Below are positions 1 to 7,910 of a stretch of 64,000 nucleotides of DNA, one piece after another; within the stretch, counting starts at the first letter, position 1, and every line of letters starts with the position of its first letter. Position numbers and translations under genes: made by a program. Below the pieces are notes generated by a model. That model had not been told where the DNA came from. It did not search any database and was given only the letters and a program-made list of their open reading frames with translations. Location of the stretch: positions 58,737 through 122,736 of the forward strand of contig CARCZS010000004.1 of assembly GCA_948956705.1 (NCBI GenBank). The letters run 5' to 3'. The stretch is from an uncultured Phocaeicola sp. (GTDB lineage: Bacteria > Bacteroidota > Bacteroidia > Bacteroidales > Bacteroidaceae).

Positions 1-676
1 AACAACTTCCGTCGGCGCGGAAATGCTCTTGCATGGTGCGGTCGGCATGGCTGACTGCAATATGGTAGAAAGTTGAATCGCCTGATAGCTTTGTCGCTTC
101 AAACAATAATTCCAGATTCATCATATTGTCAATAATTACCGGACACTCCCAGCCTCGTTCAGCCTGCCACCCTCTTGTTGCGTCCCATGACTGGATAACG
201 CCCGGTACAGGGCGGAAGCGGGTAGACAATGAACGAGCGGTTTGAATCATCACTTCTTTATATCCGGGGATGTGAGCCAGTCGGAGGCCGTTGCCGAAAC
301 TGCAATTAACCATAAAGCCTACGTCATGGTGCCAGGTTAGATTTTTGGTATCTTCTATGGCATTGGTGTATTTGGTAGCCAAAGGTAGCAAGGTGGAGTC
401 TCCGCTTAGTTCATACAGATACCAGATGGAACCGGGAAAGAATCCACTTCGCCAGTCAGTGTAATCACAATAAAATACGGTGCTGTCTGGTTTTAAAGTT
501 ACAGGATTAAGGCACTTTCCGCTGGCTTCAATCACACCGATTTCTTTGCCCAGTTGCTCACGTGCAAAAGTGATGTTGTCTTCTATGAATCCGTTTGTGG
601 TGGATTCTTGTTTTGGGGCACCTGTGCAGGCTGCCAGCAGTGCCGAACAAGTAAAGGCTATTAAATATTTCTTCAT
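1..676 (-). CDS. GH88 unsaturated glucuronyl hydrolase, C-terminus off the window
   Basis: Removes the 4,5-unsaturated uronic acid that polysaccharide lyases leave at the non-reducing end of oligosaccharides, probably in the periplasm. Reading the minus strand from ATG at 676 gives a lipoprotein signal peptide ending in LLAAC (Cys17), then typical GH88 sequence. LTWHHDVGFM and VIIDNMMNLE contain the two aspartates that are catalytic in Bacillus UGL (established for the family). About 225 codons are visible; the rest lies beyond base 1. It starts 7 bases after the stop of the heparinase-type lyase, so it is the last visible gene of the first PUL. A lyase plus a GH88 is the usual lyase-hydrolase pair for uronate-containing glycans. 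GH105 is a related fold, but the motifs fit GH88 better. Confidence 0.9.
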   Translation of the reverse strand, partial: MKKYLIAFTCSALLAACTGAPKQESTTNGFIEDNITFAREQLGKEIGVIEASGKCLNPVTLKPDSTVFYCDYTDWRSGFFPGSIWYLYELSGDSTLLPLATKYTNAIEDTKNLTWHHDVGFMVNCSFGNGLRLAHIPGYKEVMIQTARSLSTRFRPVPGVIQSWDATRGWQAERGWECPVIIDNMMNLELLFEATKLSGDSTFYHIAVSHADRTMQEHFRADGSC

Positions 677-683
677 GACAGAA

Positions 684-2612
684 TTAGTTTTTAAGTTTTG
701 TTATATTATAAACATAAGTTCCCGAATACTGCATTTTCTGCGCTTGCAAAGAAACACGATAGATTTCCGGACCCCATACGTTGGACAGTCTGGTGTCTTT
801 CAACTGTATTGTTTCGATTGTTGCGTCAAACATGTTTTTATCATAGTCCAAACATACCTTCTCGTCATTTACTTTAATGATGACGGTTCCGGGTTGTGAG
901 ATATCTACTTTTCCCCAAGTAAGGAAATTGATTTGATTGGGAGCTGTTGTTTCTTTCAGTGTGAACTTGTCTTCTATCTTCAGTTTATTTTTCTCCAGAT
1001 AATAAGCGCGTATCCATTTCTCCACACCGGCTTCGACAGGATATGCTGTAGCAATATTGGCAGAGAAGGTTTGTTGTCCGGAATTCGCTTTTACATCTGT
1101 GGCTTTATACTCACTTCCAAACTTTTGGGGAACACCATTTATCACAGGCAAGTTGTGATAGTTGCTTTGCATAGTCCAGATGGAATAACGCTCGTTGCTG
1201 AATGTCTGGCGTGTATATGTTCCTACTCCGGCATCAATCAAGATGGGAGTCGTGTTCAGATAAAGCGAGAATGTACCTGCATCATTATGATTATGGCTTT
1301 CATTGTTATATCCTCCTTTAGCGGCAACAAAAAAACCGTTCTTGTTGCTCAAATAGCAGAACTCTGTTTCTGGATACCAAGTATAGGCAGGAACCCTATA
1401 AGTTGCCTTTTCTTCTTTCAACTGAGGCATGAAACGTAGCGTTTCCAGCCCGCGGAACATATCAAGCCAGTTGGTGGCAGGTTTTACCGGTTTCTCCTGA
1501 TTCTTTTCGGCAGCATACCCTTTCATCATGTTGCTGTTTACTGCCACACCATAGCGGTAAATCAAAGCTACGTCACCGCCGCCACGCGCAGAGGCATCGG
1601 CAAAGTTTACTACCCAACCATTGCCTATATAGGAGCGCACGATATATTCACCCATATAACGAATTTGCGGCTGATTGAAAATGGAGATTTTACCTCCGGT
1701 GCCTAATGATAATATTTGCAGATAGTCATATAACTTTCCGGCGGCATGGCCCCAGTATGAGGGTCCTTCCTCGCAGGCACCGTCAGCTTTTACATAATTC
1801 AGGAATTTGTCAGTTGATATCATGGTGCGCAATACTGCTTTAGCCAGTTTATCACGGTCATTCTCCAATAATAAGAAACAATTCAGGGCATTGAAGTTAC
1901 ACCATGGATTCCAGTTATTGACGAGCGTTCCCGGTTTATAGTCGAAAGCCATCCACCAGAAATCACTTCGTTGCATATAGGGATCGAGTTCACGCTTTTG
2001 CAATTCGTGGCGCAGACGGAGAGAAATAGCCGGGTCTGTCTTATCGAATTCTTTATGTAGAAAATGGTAAGTCCAGGATAACATCTGTGACATATTGCCC
2101 GATACAAGATCCATAATGTCTTCGCGAAAGTCAGGGAAAGCACGGTGCGTGTGCTGGGCTGAGGCTAGATGTGCCGAAAGTGACCATGAAGTCATTTCGC
2201 AGGCTTGCAGCACACCGTTAATAATCTCATCGATAAAGCGTCCTTTCCCTTCTGCCATTTCTGCTAGTACCAGCGCACCTATGGCTGTGTTGTTGGCACC
2301 TAGCGGGTCTTCCATGATACGGCGGTTTCCCGAACGTTCGTATTCCATATAATCGGTGGCTCTCACCACCTTCCAATCAAAATTCAAGTATTTTTCCCCT
2401 TGTCTGATGATGCCTTCTTTGTATTCTCCCAAAAATTGATTCCAGCCGTTGCGGTCGGTATAATCAGGATAAGGCACCCACTTTTGTTCCATCACCAATG
2501 CCTCTTTTATTTTGGCGAGGTCTGCTGCATGCTGTAGCAAATCGCGTTTCTCATACGCGTTCAGTTGCACTGCGGCCAGTAATATAAAATATAAAATTGT
2601 AATTTTTTTCAT
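684..2612 (-). CDS. heparinase II/III-family polysaccharide lyase, secreted
   Basis: Predicted lyase that cleaves uronic-acid-containing polysaccharide by beta-elimination. It has 642 residues: a signal peptide (first 19 residues, ending LNAYE), an alpha/alpha-toroid-like N-terminal half (about 30-380) rich in Trp and Tyr, then a beta-sandwich with the family signature SHNHNDAGTFSLY at about 439-451. His440 and His442 lie in this signature, which holds metal or catalytic residues in heparinase II-like enzymes. Length and order match the Pfam heparinase II/III group, which spans several PL families (for example PL12, 15, 17, 21), so the substrate cannot be assigned from the fold. It follows susD, separated by a strong hairpin, and precedes GH88. 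No sulfatase is visible beside it, which argues mildly against a highly sulfated substrate, but the locus continues off the left edge. Confidence 0.85.
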   Translation of the reverse strand: MKKITILYFILLAAVQLNAYEKRDLLQHAADLAKIKEALVMEQKWVPYPDYTDRNGWNQFLGEYKEGIIRQGEKYLNFDWKVVRATDYMEYERSGNRRIMEDPLGANNTAIGALVLAEMAEGKGRFIDEIINGVLQACEMTSWSLSAHLASAQHTHRAFPDFREDIMDLVSGNMSQMLSWTYHFLHKEFDKTDPAISLRLRHELQKRELDPYMQRSDFWWMAFDYKPGTLVNNWNPWCNFNALNCFLLLENDRDKLAKAVLRTMISTDKFLNYVKADGACEEGPSYWGHAAGKLYDYLQILSLGTGGKISIFNQPQIRYMGEYIVRSYIGNGWVVNFADASARGGGDVALIYRYGVAVNSNMMKGYAAEKNQEKPVKPATNWLDMFRGLETLRFMPQLKEEKATYRVPAYTWYPETEFCYLSNKNGFFVAAKGGYNNESHNHNDAGTFSLYLNTTPILIDAGVGTYTRQTFSNERYSIWTMQSNYHNLPVINGVPQKFGSEYKATDVKANSGQQTFSANIATAYPVEAGVEKWIRAYYLEKNKLKIEDKFTLKETTAPNQINFLTWGKVDISQPGTVIIKVNDEKVCLDYDKNMFDATIETIQLKDTRLSNVWGPEIYRVSLQAQKMQYSGTYVYNITKLKN

Positions 2613-2628
2613 ATCTCCCGAAATAAGA

Positions 2629-2675
2629 AGTCACTTCGGGGAACAGGCCGAAGAGGGCCGTCGCCCGAAGTGACT
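2629..2675 (-). promoter_or_regulatory. strong hairpin between susD and the lyase gene
   Basis: Perfect 12-bp arms (AGTCACTTCGGG at 2629-2640 and CCCGAAGTGACT at 2664-2675) enclose a loop that can itself pair (GGCC...GGCC). On the minus strand it lies after susD and just ahead of the lyase start. Hairpins at this place in PULs are thought to act as partial terminators or mRNA stabilisers that keep susC/susD transcript levels above those of the enzyme genes. That role is inference here. Confidence 0.7.
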
Positions 2676-2725
2676 ATTTATAATAATCAGTGTATTATTT
2701 ACCTATTGTGAAACTTATGCAGCTA

Positions 2726-4441
2726 TTACCAGCTTGGGTTCTGTTCCAACTTGCCGTTCTTTTCTATTTCACTCGCCGGAATAGGCCATAAGTAATCACG
2801 TGTACTGACAGCGCGGGTGTAACGTACCTTGCCGGTAATATCTTTTTCCTTGCGTCCGTTCAGAGATTCCAACAATCCCCAGCGGCGCATATCGCTGAAA
2901 CTGTGTCCTTCGGCAGCCAATTCTACGGCACGTTCGTGCTTGATGCGTTGGAATACTTCTTCTTTCGTAGTAGCCTTCAACCATTCGGGGCCGCTGTTAA
3001 TGCCCGGCATATTTACACTTGGGCGTGCACGCACTTCGTTAATAAGTTTCACGGCACCTGTTTGATCATTCATCTCATTGTAGCATTCCGCCAACATCAG
3101 CAGTACATCTGCATAACGGATTAGCGGGAAGTTGATGGGAGTATCTGCACGGTTGTTAATACCTCCGTCCATGTTGTACTCGGCCACAAATTTGCGCCAC
3201 AAATAGGTCTCATAGTTACCGTTGACACGGATATATCCATGACCGTCATTCACACCACCTGCTGCAACTACATATTCACTGTCCATCGGCTTGTTGGCAT
3301 ACCATCCTTTATACATTGTATAAGGAAGAATGATGGAGTAATCCATACGTGGGTCACGCTCTGCATACATGGCAATCAGTTGGTCTTTAGTCTCAGGATA
3401 ACTTTCGACTTTAGTCTTGGTCGAATTCATCTTGGCACGGAATGTTTTGGCTTTTACTGCATCATTGGCGTTATAGCCCGGTATTACTTCATCCCAGTCA
3501 AACGGGCGTCCGTCCTTCCATTCATAAGAATCAACGAAATCAGTTGCTGCCATTACATTGTTCCAACAGCTGCCGAAAGAGGCGCGGCTTCCCATATAGA
3601 ATGTCATAGGCATCCCCAAATCTGTACCTACGCCACCCATGTTTTGAATAGCAAAAATCATTTCTGAGCTTTCATCGCCTCCCGGCTTGAATAAGTTGGC
3701 GTAGTTGCCATACAGGGCATATTGCTTGCTGTTGATTACATTCTCAAAACATTTGGCGGCATCGCTGTATTGTTTGTTGAAAAGCAAAACTTTGCCTTTC
3801 ATAGCCATGGCAGCCCCCGAAGTAGCACGGCCTTTATTGGTATCATCCCATTTCAAAGGCAATGAAGTAATGGCAGCGTCCATGTCGGCAATGACGAATT
3901 CGCGTACTTTATCAGCAGATTCTCTTGGTTGATTCATATTGTTGAAGTTATCTGCCACAATGAATGATTCGTCATAGACCGGAACTCCTCCAAAAAAATC
4001 CATTAGAGTAAAGTAGAACAATCCGCGCATAAAGCGTGCTTCACCTTTGTATTGTGCTTTCAGTTCTTCACTCATTTCACAATTATCCACATTTTGGAGA
4101 ACGATATTGGCACGTGCTATGCCCTCATACAGATATTTCCATTTGTTGGCTACCTTGCCTTCTTTCACATCATAGATTCCTCTTTGGAATACTTGGAATG
4201 AAGGTGGGTCGTATCCCATTGATATGCCTCCCATTCCGTCCATTGCGAACTGAAGTCCGAAGACATTGTCATATTGCATGGTGCTGTAGACAGCCATCAT
4301 TGCCTGATCTGCGTGTGCTTGGGTTTTGAAGAAAGTACCGGAACTCATCTGGTCGGCCGGATACCTGTCCAAGTCATAACAACTGCTTAAAAAGATGAGT
4401 GCGGCAGTTGCAAGTGCTGAGAATAATTTATATTTTTTCAT
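2726..4441 (-). CDS. SusD/RagB-family glycan-binding lipoprotein (PUL 1)
   Basis: Outer-membrane surface lipoprotein that caps the SusC transporter and binds the glycan. The 571 residues begin with a type II signal peptide and lipobox LSSC (Cys21). The SusD N-terminal helical (TPR-like) region follows, with PRESADKVREFVIADMDAAITSLP and RATSGAAMAMKGKVLLF. The C-terminal RagB/SusD region holds RYADVLLMLAECYNEM and the ending LWPIPASEIEKNGKLEQNPSW, which is highly typical of the family. The start is 14 bases after the susC stop, so the two genes are co-transcribed. Substrate is not readable from the sequence; context suggests a uronate-containing glycan. Confidence 0.96.
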   Translation of the reverse strand: MKKYKLFSALATAALIFLSSCYDLDRYPADQMSSGTFFKTQAHADQAMMAVYSTMQYDNVFGLQFAMDGMGGISMGYDPPSFQVFQRGIYDVKEGKVANKWKYLYEGIARANIVLQNVDNCEMSEELKAQYKGEARFMRGLFYFTLMDFFGGVPVYDESFIVADNFNNMNQPRESADKVREFVIADMDAAITSLPLKWDDTNKGRATSGAAMAMKGKVLLFNKQYSDAAKCFENVINSKQYALYGNYANLFKPGGDESSEMIFAIQNMGGVGTDLGMPMTFYMGSRASFGSCWNNVMAATDFVDSYEWKDGRPFDWDEVIPGYNANDAVKAKTFRAKMNSTKTKVESYPETKDQLIAMYAERDPRMDYSIILPYTMYKGWYANKPMDSEYVVAAGGVNDGHGYIRVNGNYETYLWRKFVAEYNMDGGINNRADTPINFPLIRYADVLLMLAECYNEMNDQTGAVKLINEVRARPSVNMPGINSGPEWLKATTKEEVFQRIKHERAVELAAEGHSFSDMRRWGLLESLNGRKEKDITGKVRYTRAVSTRDYLWPIPASEIEKNGKLEQNPSW

Positions 4442-4455
4442 AAAGCTAATCTGTT

Positions 4456-7400
4456 TTAAAAAGTTACATTAAGACCAATGACGGCCTGTTTCATTGACGG
4501 ATACTTCATGCCGTCTACCTCGGGGTCGAAGCCCTTATAGCTGGTGAAGGTGAAGAAGTTTTCCAAACTGCCGTATAAACGGACCCTTTCAATCTGGCAT
4601 GCATTGGTCCATACCTTCGGAAGTGTGTAACCCAACTGGATATTACGTATTTTCAAGAAATTCTTGTTCTGTAGGTAGAAATCACTTTGCTGTTGGTTTA
4701 ACTTCGAGCTGTTGTATTCCACTAGGCGAGGATAGCTGGCATCGGTTCTTCCTTCATACCAACGTCCGTCGGCAACTTCCTTATTAATCTGATAGCCTTT
4801 GCGTACAGTGGGGGTATTGTAAGCCAATTCCTGCCAGTAGACTTTTGCTCCGAGTGAGCCTTGCATCAATATAGACAAGTCAAATCCTTTCCATGCAGCA
4901 TTCAGGTTCAGACCGAACAGATATTTGGGGTTAGGTCCGTCGCTTACAATTTCTTTATCATAGTTATTGATGATGCCATCGGGTATGCCGTCTGGACCGC
5001 TTACGTCTCTATACAGTAAATCGCCTTTCTGCGGAGTACCGAATGCTGCGAATGGATTTACTTGCTTTCCGGTGGCAGGGTCTATCGGTGCATTGTCAAT
5101 CATTTGCTGAACAATTTTCATGTCTTCGTCTGTTTGAAGCAGGCGGTCTACACGCAATAAGTATTGCGAATTGATGGCATGACCTTCCCAAATCAGGTTG
5201 GCACCACTGATAGACTTACCGCCTTCACCTTTTCCCTTGAACTTGTTAACCTTATTGGTTACATAAGTAAAGTTGGCATTTACACCGTAAGTAAAGTCTT
5301 TTATTTGATCTTGCCATCCGGCGGTAAATTCAAAACCTTGATTGGTAACGGTTGCACTGTTCACCTTAGGAATAGATGCGATACCGTGTACGTCGGGTGC
5401 GGGAAGGTTAATCAAGATGCCGGTCGTACGTTTGTTAAAGTAATCGATAGTACCTGTCAAACGGTTGCCGAAGAAACCGAAATCGAGACCTATGTCAGCA
5501 ACTTTTGTTGTTTCCCAAGTTAATTCCGGATTGGCGATAACAGCCTGTGCGAGACCGGTTGCTAAGGCATTGTTTAAAACATAATTTAGTATGTTCTTGG
5601 AAGAGGTATTGTCTTTATTAGAATAAAGTGACAAAGCATCATAGTTGCCTACAGAGTTGTTGCCCAATGCTCCGTAAGAAACACGGAATTTTAAGCTGCT
5701 TAAACCTTTGTTGACTAATCCTTCCATAAAAGACTCCTGGTCTATGCGCCAGGCGGCAGAACCTGAAGGGAAGTATCCCCAACGTTTGCCAGGTAGAAAG
5801 CGTGAAGAAGCATCGGCACGAAGGTTAAACTCAACCAAGTACTTGTCTGCCCAGTTAAGGTTGATACGTCCGAAATAAGAATGCATGGCCCATTCGGTCT
5901 TGCTGCCCGAAGCACTTGCTTCTCCGGTTGCCCCGTTGATAACATCCAGACCTAAATCAATCAGGTCATACTTGGTCGCACTGAAGCTTTTTGAACGATA
6001 AAGCTCCTGGCTTGCACCTGCCATGAAATTCAAGGCCAGTTTGTCATTAAAGAATTTATTATCATAGCGCAAAACTACATCATTAAAGTAACGTTCCACT
6101 TTGCCGTCGTAGTTCATGATATTGGTTTTCCCTTTGTTTGAATAAGTCACAGTCTCTGTCTGGAAGTTCCATTGGTCGAGAAATACCGGTTTGCGTTCGC
6201 GATTTTCATCCAATAACTCGTATGAATACGATGCAGTCACTGAAAGACCTTCCATCGGGGTCAATGTTCCGACAAACCGTGCACGGATGTTGTTTTTGCG
6301 GATATTTCCACTGATTCTCTTGGCGCGCGCAATAGGATTGTTCACAGCACATTGAGCATCATCTTCCGGATTATTCATTGCACCAAGGCGTCCGTCCGGG
6401 GCTTCGAACACCATACCCGGAGTGGTGGCAGATGCATAAGTAAAGATATCATCTACAACAGTACCCGAAGAAGTGTATTTACCGGCAGGTCCCATGTCGG
6501 AGACATATCCATTTAGCTGCATGCCCAATTTCAACCATGATTTTACATCAGCGTCTAGGTTTAAACGTCCACTATATTTGGTATATCCTGAATTGGGCAT
6601 AACCCCCGGGCTGTCGCTGTATCCGAATGAGCTGTAAAAACGGATTTTCTCGCTACCGCCACTCATTGATACCACATGGTTTGTTGCTGTTGAGGGCTTG
6701 AATGTTTCTTCAATCCAGTTTGTATTCGGATACTTCAGAGGATTGCGTCCGGCATCGTTACGCCATGCATCGATACTTTCTTGGCTGAATACAGCGTGGT
6801 CTTCGCCCAAACCGCTGTTCTTATAGCCTTCATTGATTAACTCCATGTAGTCGGCATAGTTCGAAACCGGTTCTAGAGTCTGGCGAATAGAAGCAAATGA
6901 TACATATCCATTATATTCCAACTTGATAGAGCCGGTCTTACCTTGTTTGGTTGTGATAAGGATTACACCGTTTGCAGCACGTGACCCATAGATAGAAGCT
7001 GATGCGGCATCTTTTAATACGGTCATAGTTTCGATATCTTGTGGGTTTACAGTATTGATACCGGCTTCTACGCCATCAATGATAATAAGGGGTGAAGAAG
7101 AGTTCAAGGTACCTTGGCCACGTACTTTGATATCAGCGTTGTCATTACCCGGCTGGTTGCTGCTGGAGCTTACAGTCACACCGGCTGCCATACCTGCCAA
7201 GGCTTGCGATACATTGGTAATAGGGCGGCTTTCGGCCATTTCACTGACATTGATAGTAGATACGGAACCTGTCAGATTGACTTTTTTTTGCGTACCATAC
7301 CCCACTACAACCACTTCATCCAATGTCTGAGTATCCTCTTTCATCATGATTTTGAAGTTTCGTTGACTACCTACCGGGATTTGCTGTTCTACATATCCGA

Positions 7401-7710
7401 TATAAGTAATGACTAGTGTGGATTTAGGAGAAACATTAAGTGTGAATTTACCGTCCATATCGGTAATCGTACCATTGGTTGTTCCTTTTTCTACCACACT
7501 GGCTCCGATAACCGGACCGATTTGGTCTTCTATAATACCGGTAACCGTAACTGTAGATTGTTGCGGAGAAGCGACAATCAAGTCAGACTTGGGCGATGAA
7601 GGCCCGATGTCAGTCGGGCTGGCTGAAGCCATACCCATAGATGCAAGAAACAGAGTTGTTCCGGTGAGCATCTTTCTCGACAGATGGAAGCGATTAGATT
7701 TCTTTTCCAT
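4456..7710 (-). CDS. SusC/RagA-family TonB-dependent outer-membrane transporter (PUL 1)
   Basis: TonB-dependent importer of oligosaccharides across the outer membrane, working with the adjacent SusD. It has 1084 residues: a signal peptide (about 1-31), a carboxypeptidase-regulatory-like beta-sandwich domain (about 55-135, VTVTGIIEDQIGPVIGASVVEKGTTNGTITD), a TonB-box-like stretch (TLDEVVVVGYGTQKK), the plug with the hallmark SASIYGSRAANGVILITTK, then a 22-strand barrel ending MKQAVIGLNVTF with a C-terminal aromatic residue as expected. Its 5' region carries a good -7 box, a leader hairpin and a large inverted repeat that may bind the upstream regulator. It heads the PUL transcript. Confidence 0.97.
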   Translation of the reverse strand: MEKKSNRFHLSRKMLTGTTLFLASMGMASASPTDIGPSSPKSDLIVASPQQSTVTVTGIIEDQIGPVIGASVVEKGTTNGTITDMDGKFTLNVSPKSTLVITYIGYVEQQIPVGSQRNFKIMMKEDTQTLDEVVVVGYGTQKKVNLTGSVSTINVSEMAESRPITNVSQALAGMAAGVTVSSSSNQPGNDNADIKVRGQGTLNSSSPLIIIDGVEAGINTVNPQDIETMTVLKDAASASIYGSRAANGVILITTKQGKTGSIKLEYNGYVSFASIRQTLEPVSNYADYMELINEGYKNSGLGEDHAVFSQESIDAWRNDAGRNPLKYPNTNWIEETFKPSTATNHVVSMSGGSEKIRFYSSFGYSDSPGVMPNSGYTKYSGRLNLDADVKSWLKLGMQLNGYVSDMGPAGKYTSSGTVVDDIFTYASATTPGMVFEAPDGRLGAMNNPEDDAQCAVNNPIARAKRISGNIRKNNIRARFVGTLTPMEGLSVTASYSYELLDENRERKPVFLDQWNFQTETVTYSNKGKTNIMNYDGKVERYFNDVVLRYDNKFFNDKLALNFMAGASQELYRSKSFSATKYDLIDLGLDVINGATGEASASGSKTEWAMHSYFGRINLNWADKYLVEFNLRADASSRFLPGKRWGYFPSGSAAWRIDQESFMEGLVNKGLSSLKFRVSYGALGNNSVGNYDALSLYSNKDNTSSKNILNYVLNNALATGLAQAVIANPELTWETTKVADIGLDFGFFGNRLTGTIDYFNKRTTGILINLPAPDVHGIASIPKVNSATVTNQGFEFTAGWQDQIKDFTYGVNANFTYVTNKVNKFKGKGEGGKSISGANLIWEGHAINSQYLLRVDRLLQTDEDMKIVQQMIDNAPIDPATGKQVNPFAAFGTPQKGDLLYRDVSGPDGIPDGIINNYDKEIVSDGPNPKYLFGLNLNAAWKGFDLSILMQGSLGAKVYWQELAYNTPTVRKGYQINKEVADGRWYEGRTDASYPRLVEYNSSKLNQQQSDFYLQNKNFLKIRNIQLGYTLPKVWTNACQIERVRLYGSLENFFTFTSYKGFDPEVDGMKYPSMKQAVIGLNVTF

Positions 7711-7740
7711 AAGAGTTAATAATATTAGTTTAAGATTAAC

Positions 7741-7768
7741 AGTCTGTTTTTAACGTGTAAAACAGACT
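7741..7768 (-). promoter_or_regulatory. leader hairpin upstream of susC
   Basis: A perfect 10-bp inverted repeat (AGTCTGTTTT at 7741-7750 and AAAACAGACT at 7759-7768) with an 8-base loop lies in the predicted 5' untranslated leader of the susC mRNA, starting 31 bases from the ATG. It has no following T-run on the minus strand, so a role in mRNA stability, translation or small-RNA control is likelier than termination. Confidence 0.6.
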
Positions 7769-7789
7769 ATTGTGTTTATTTGTCGAGGG

Positions 7790-7797
7790 CAAAAGTA
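7790..7797 (-). promoter_or_regulatory. -7 promoter element for susC
   Basis: The minus strand reads TACTTTTG, an exact match to the Bacteroides -7 consensus TAnnTTTG. It is about 80 bases upstream of the susC ATG. No clear TTTG -33 element sits at the usual 19-21 base spacing, as expected for a promoter that needs an activator. Confidence 0.7.
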
Positions 7798-7816
7798 GGA
7801 GATATGCAAATGTAAC

Positions 7817-7858
7817 GAGAGAGCAATTTGTGCGTTTTAAGTGCCCAAATTGTCTCTC
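7817..7858. promoter_or_regulatory. large inverted repeat upstream of susC, candidate regulator operator
   Basis: Left arm 7817-7833 (GAGAGAGCAATTTGTGC) and right arm 7843-7858 (GCCCAAATTGTCTCTC) are inverted copies with one indel and one mismatch, and cores CAATTTG/CAAATTG. The centre is about 55 bases upstream of the predicted start site, where hybrid two-component regulators bind. A further copy of the right arm in direct orientation, 16 of 17 bases the same as 7839-7855, lies at 7905-7921 across the stop codon of the regulator gene. Binding by that regulator is inferred. Confidence 0.55.
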
Positions 7859-7910
7859 ATTATTGTCTTAACATTTGCAGAAAGGGGTTGTGGAAGGGGT
7901 GAGCAAGTGC

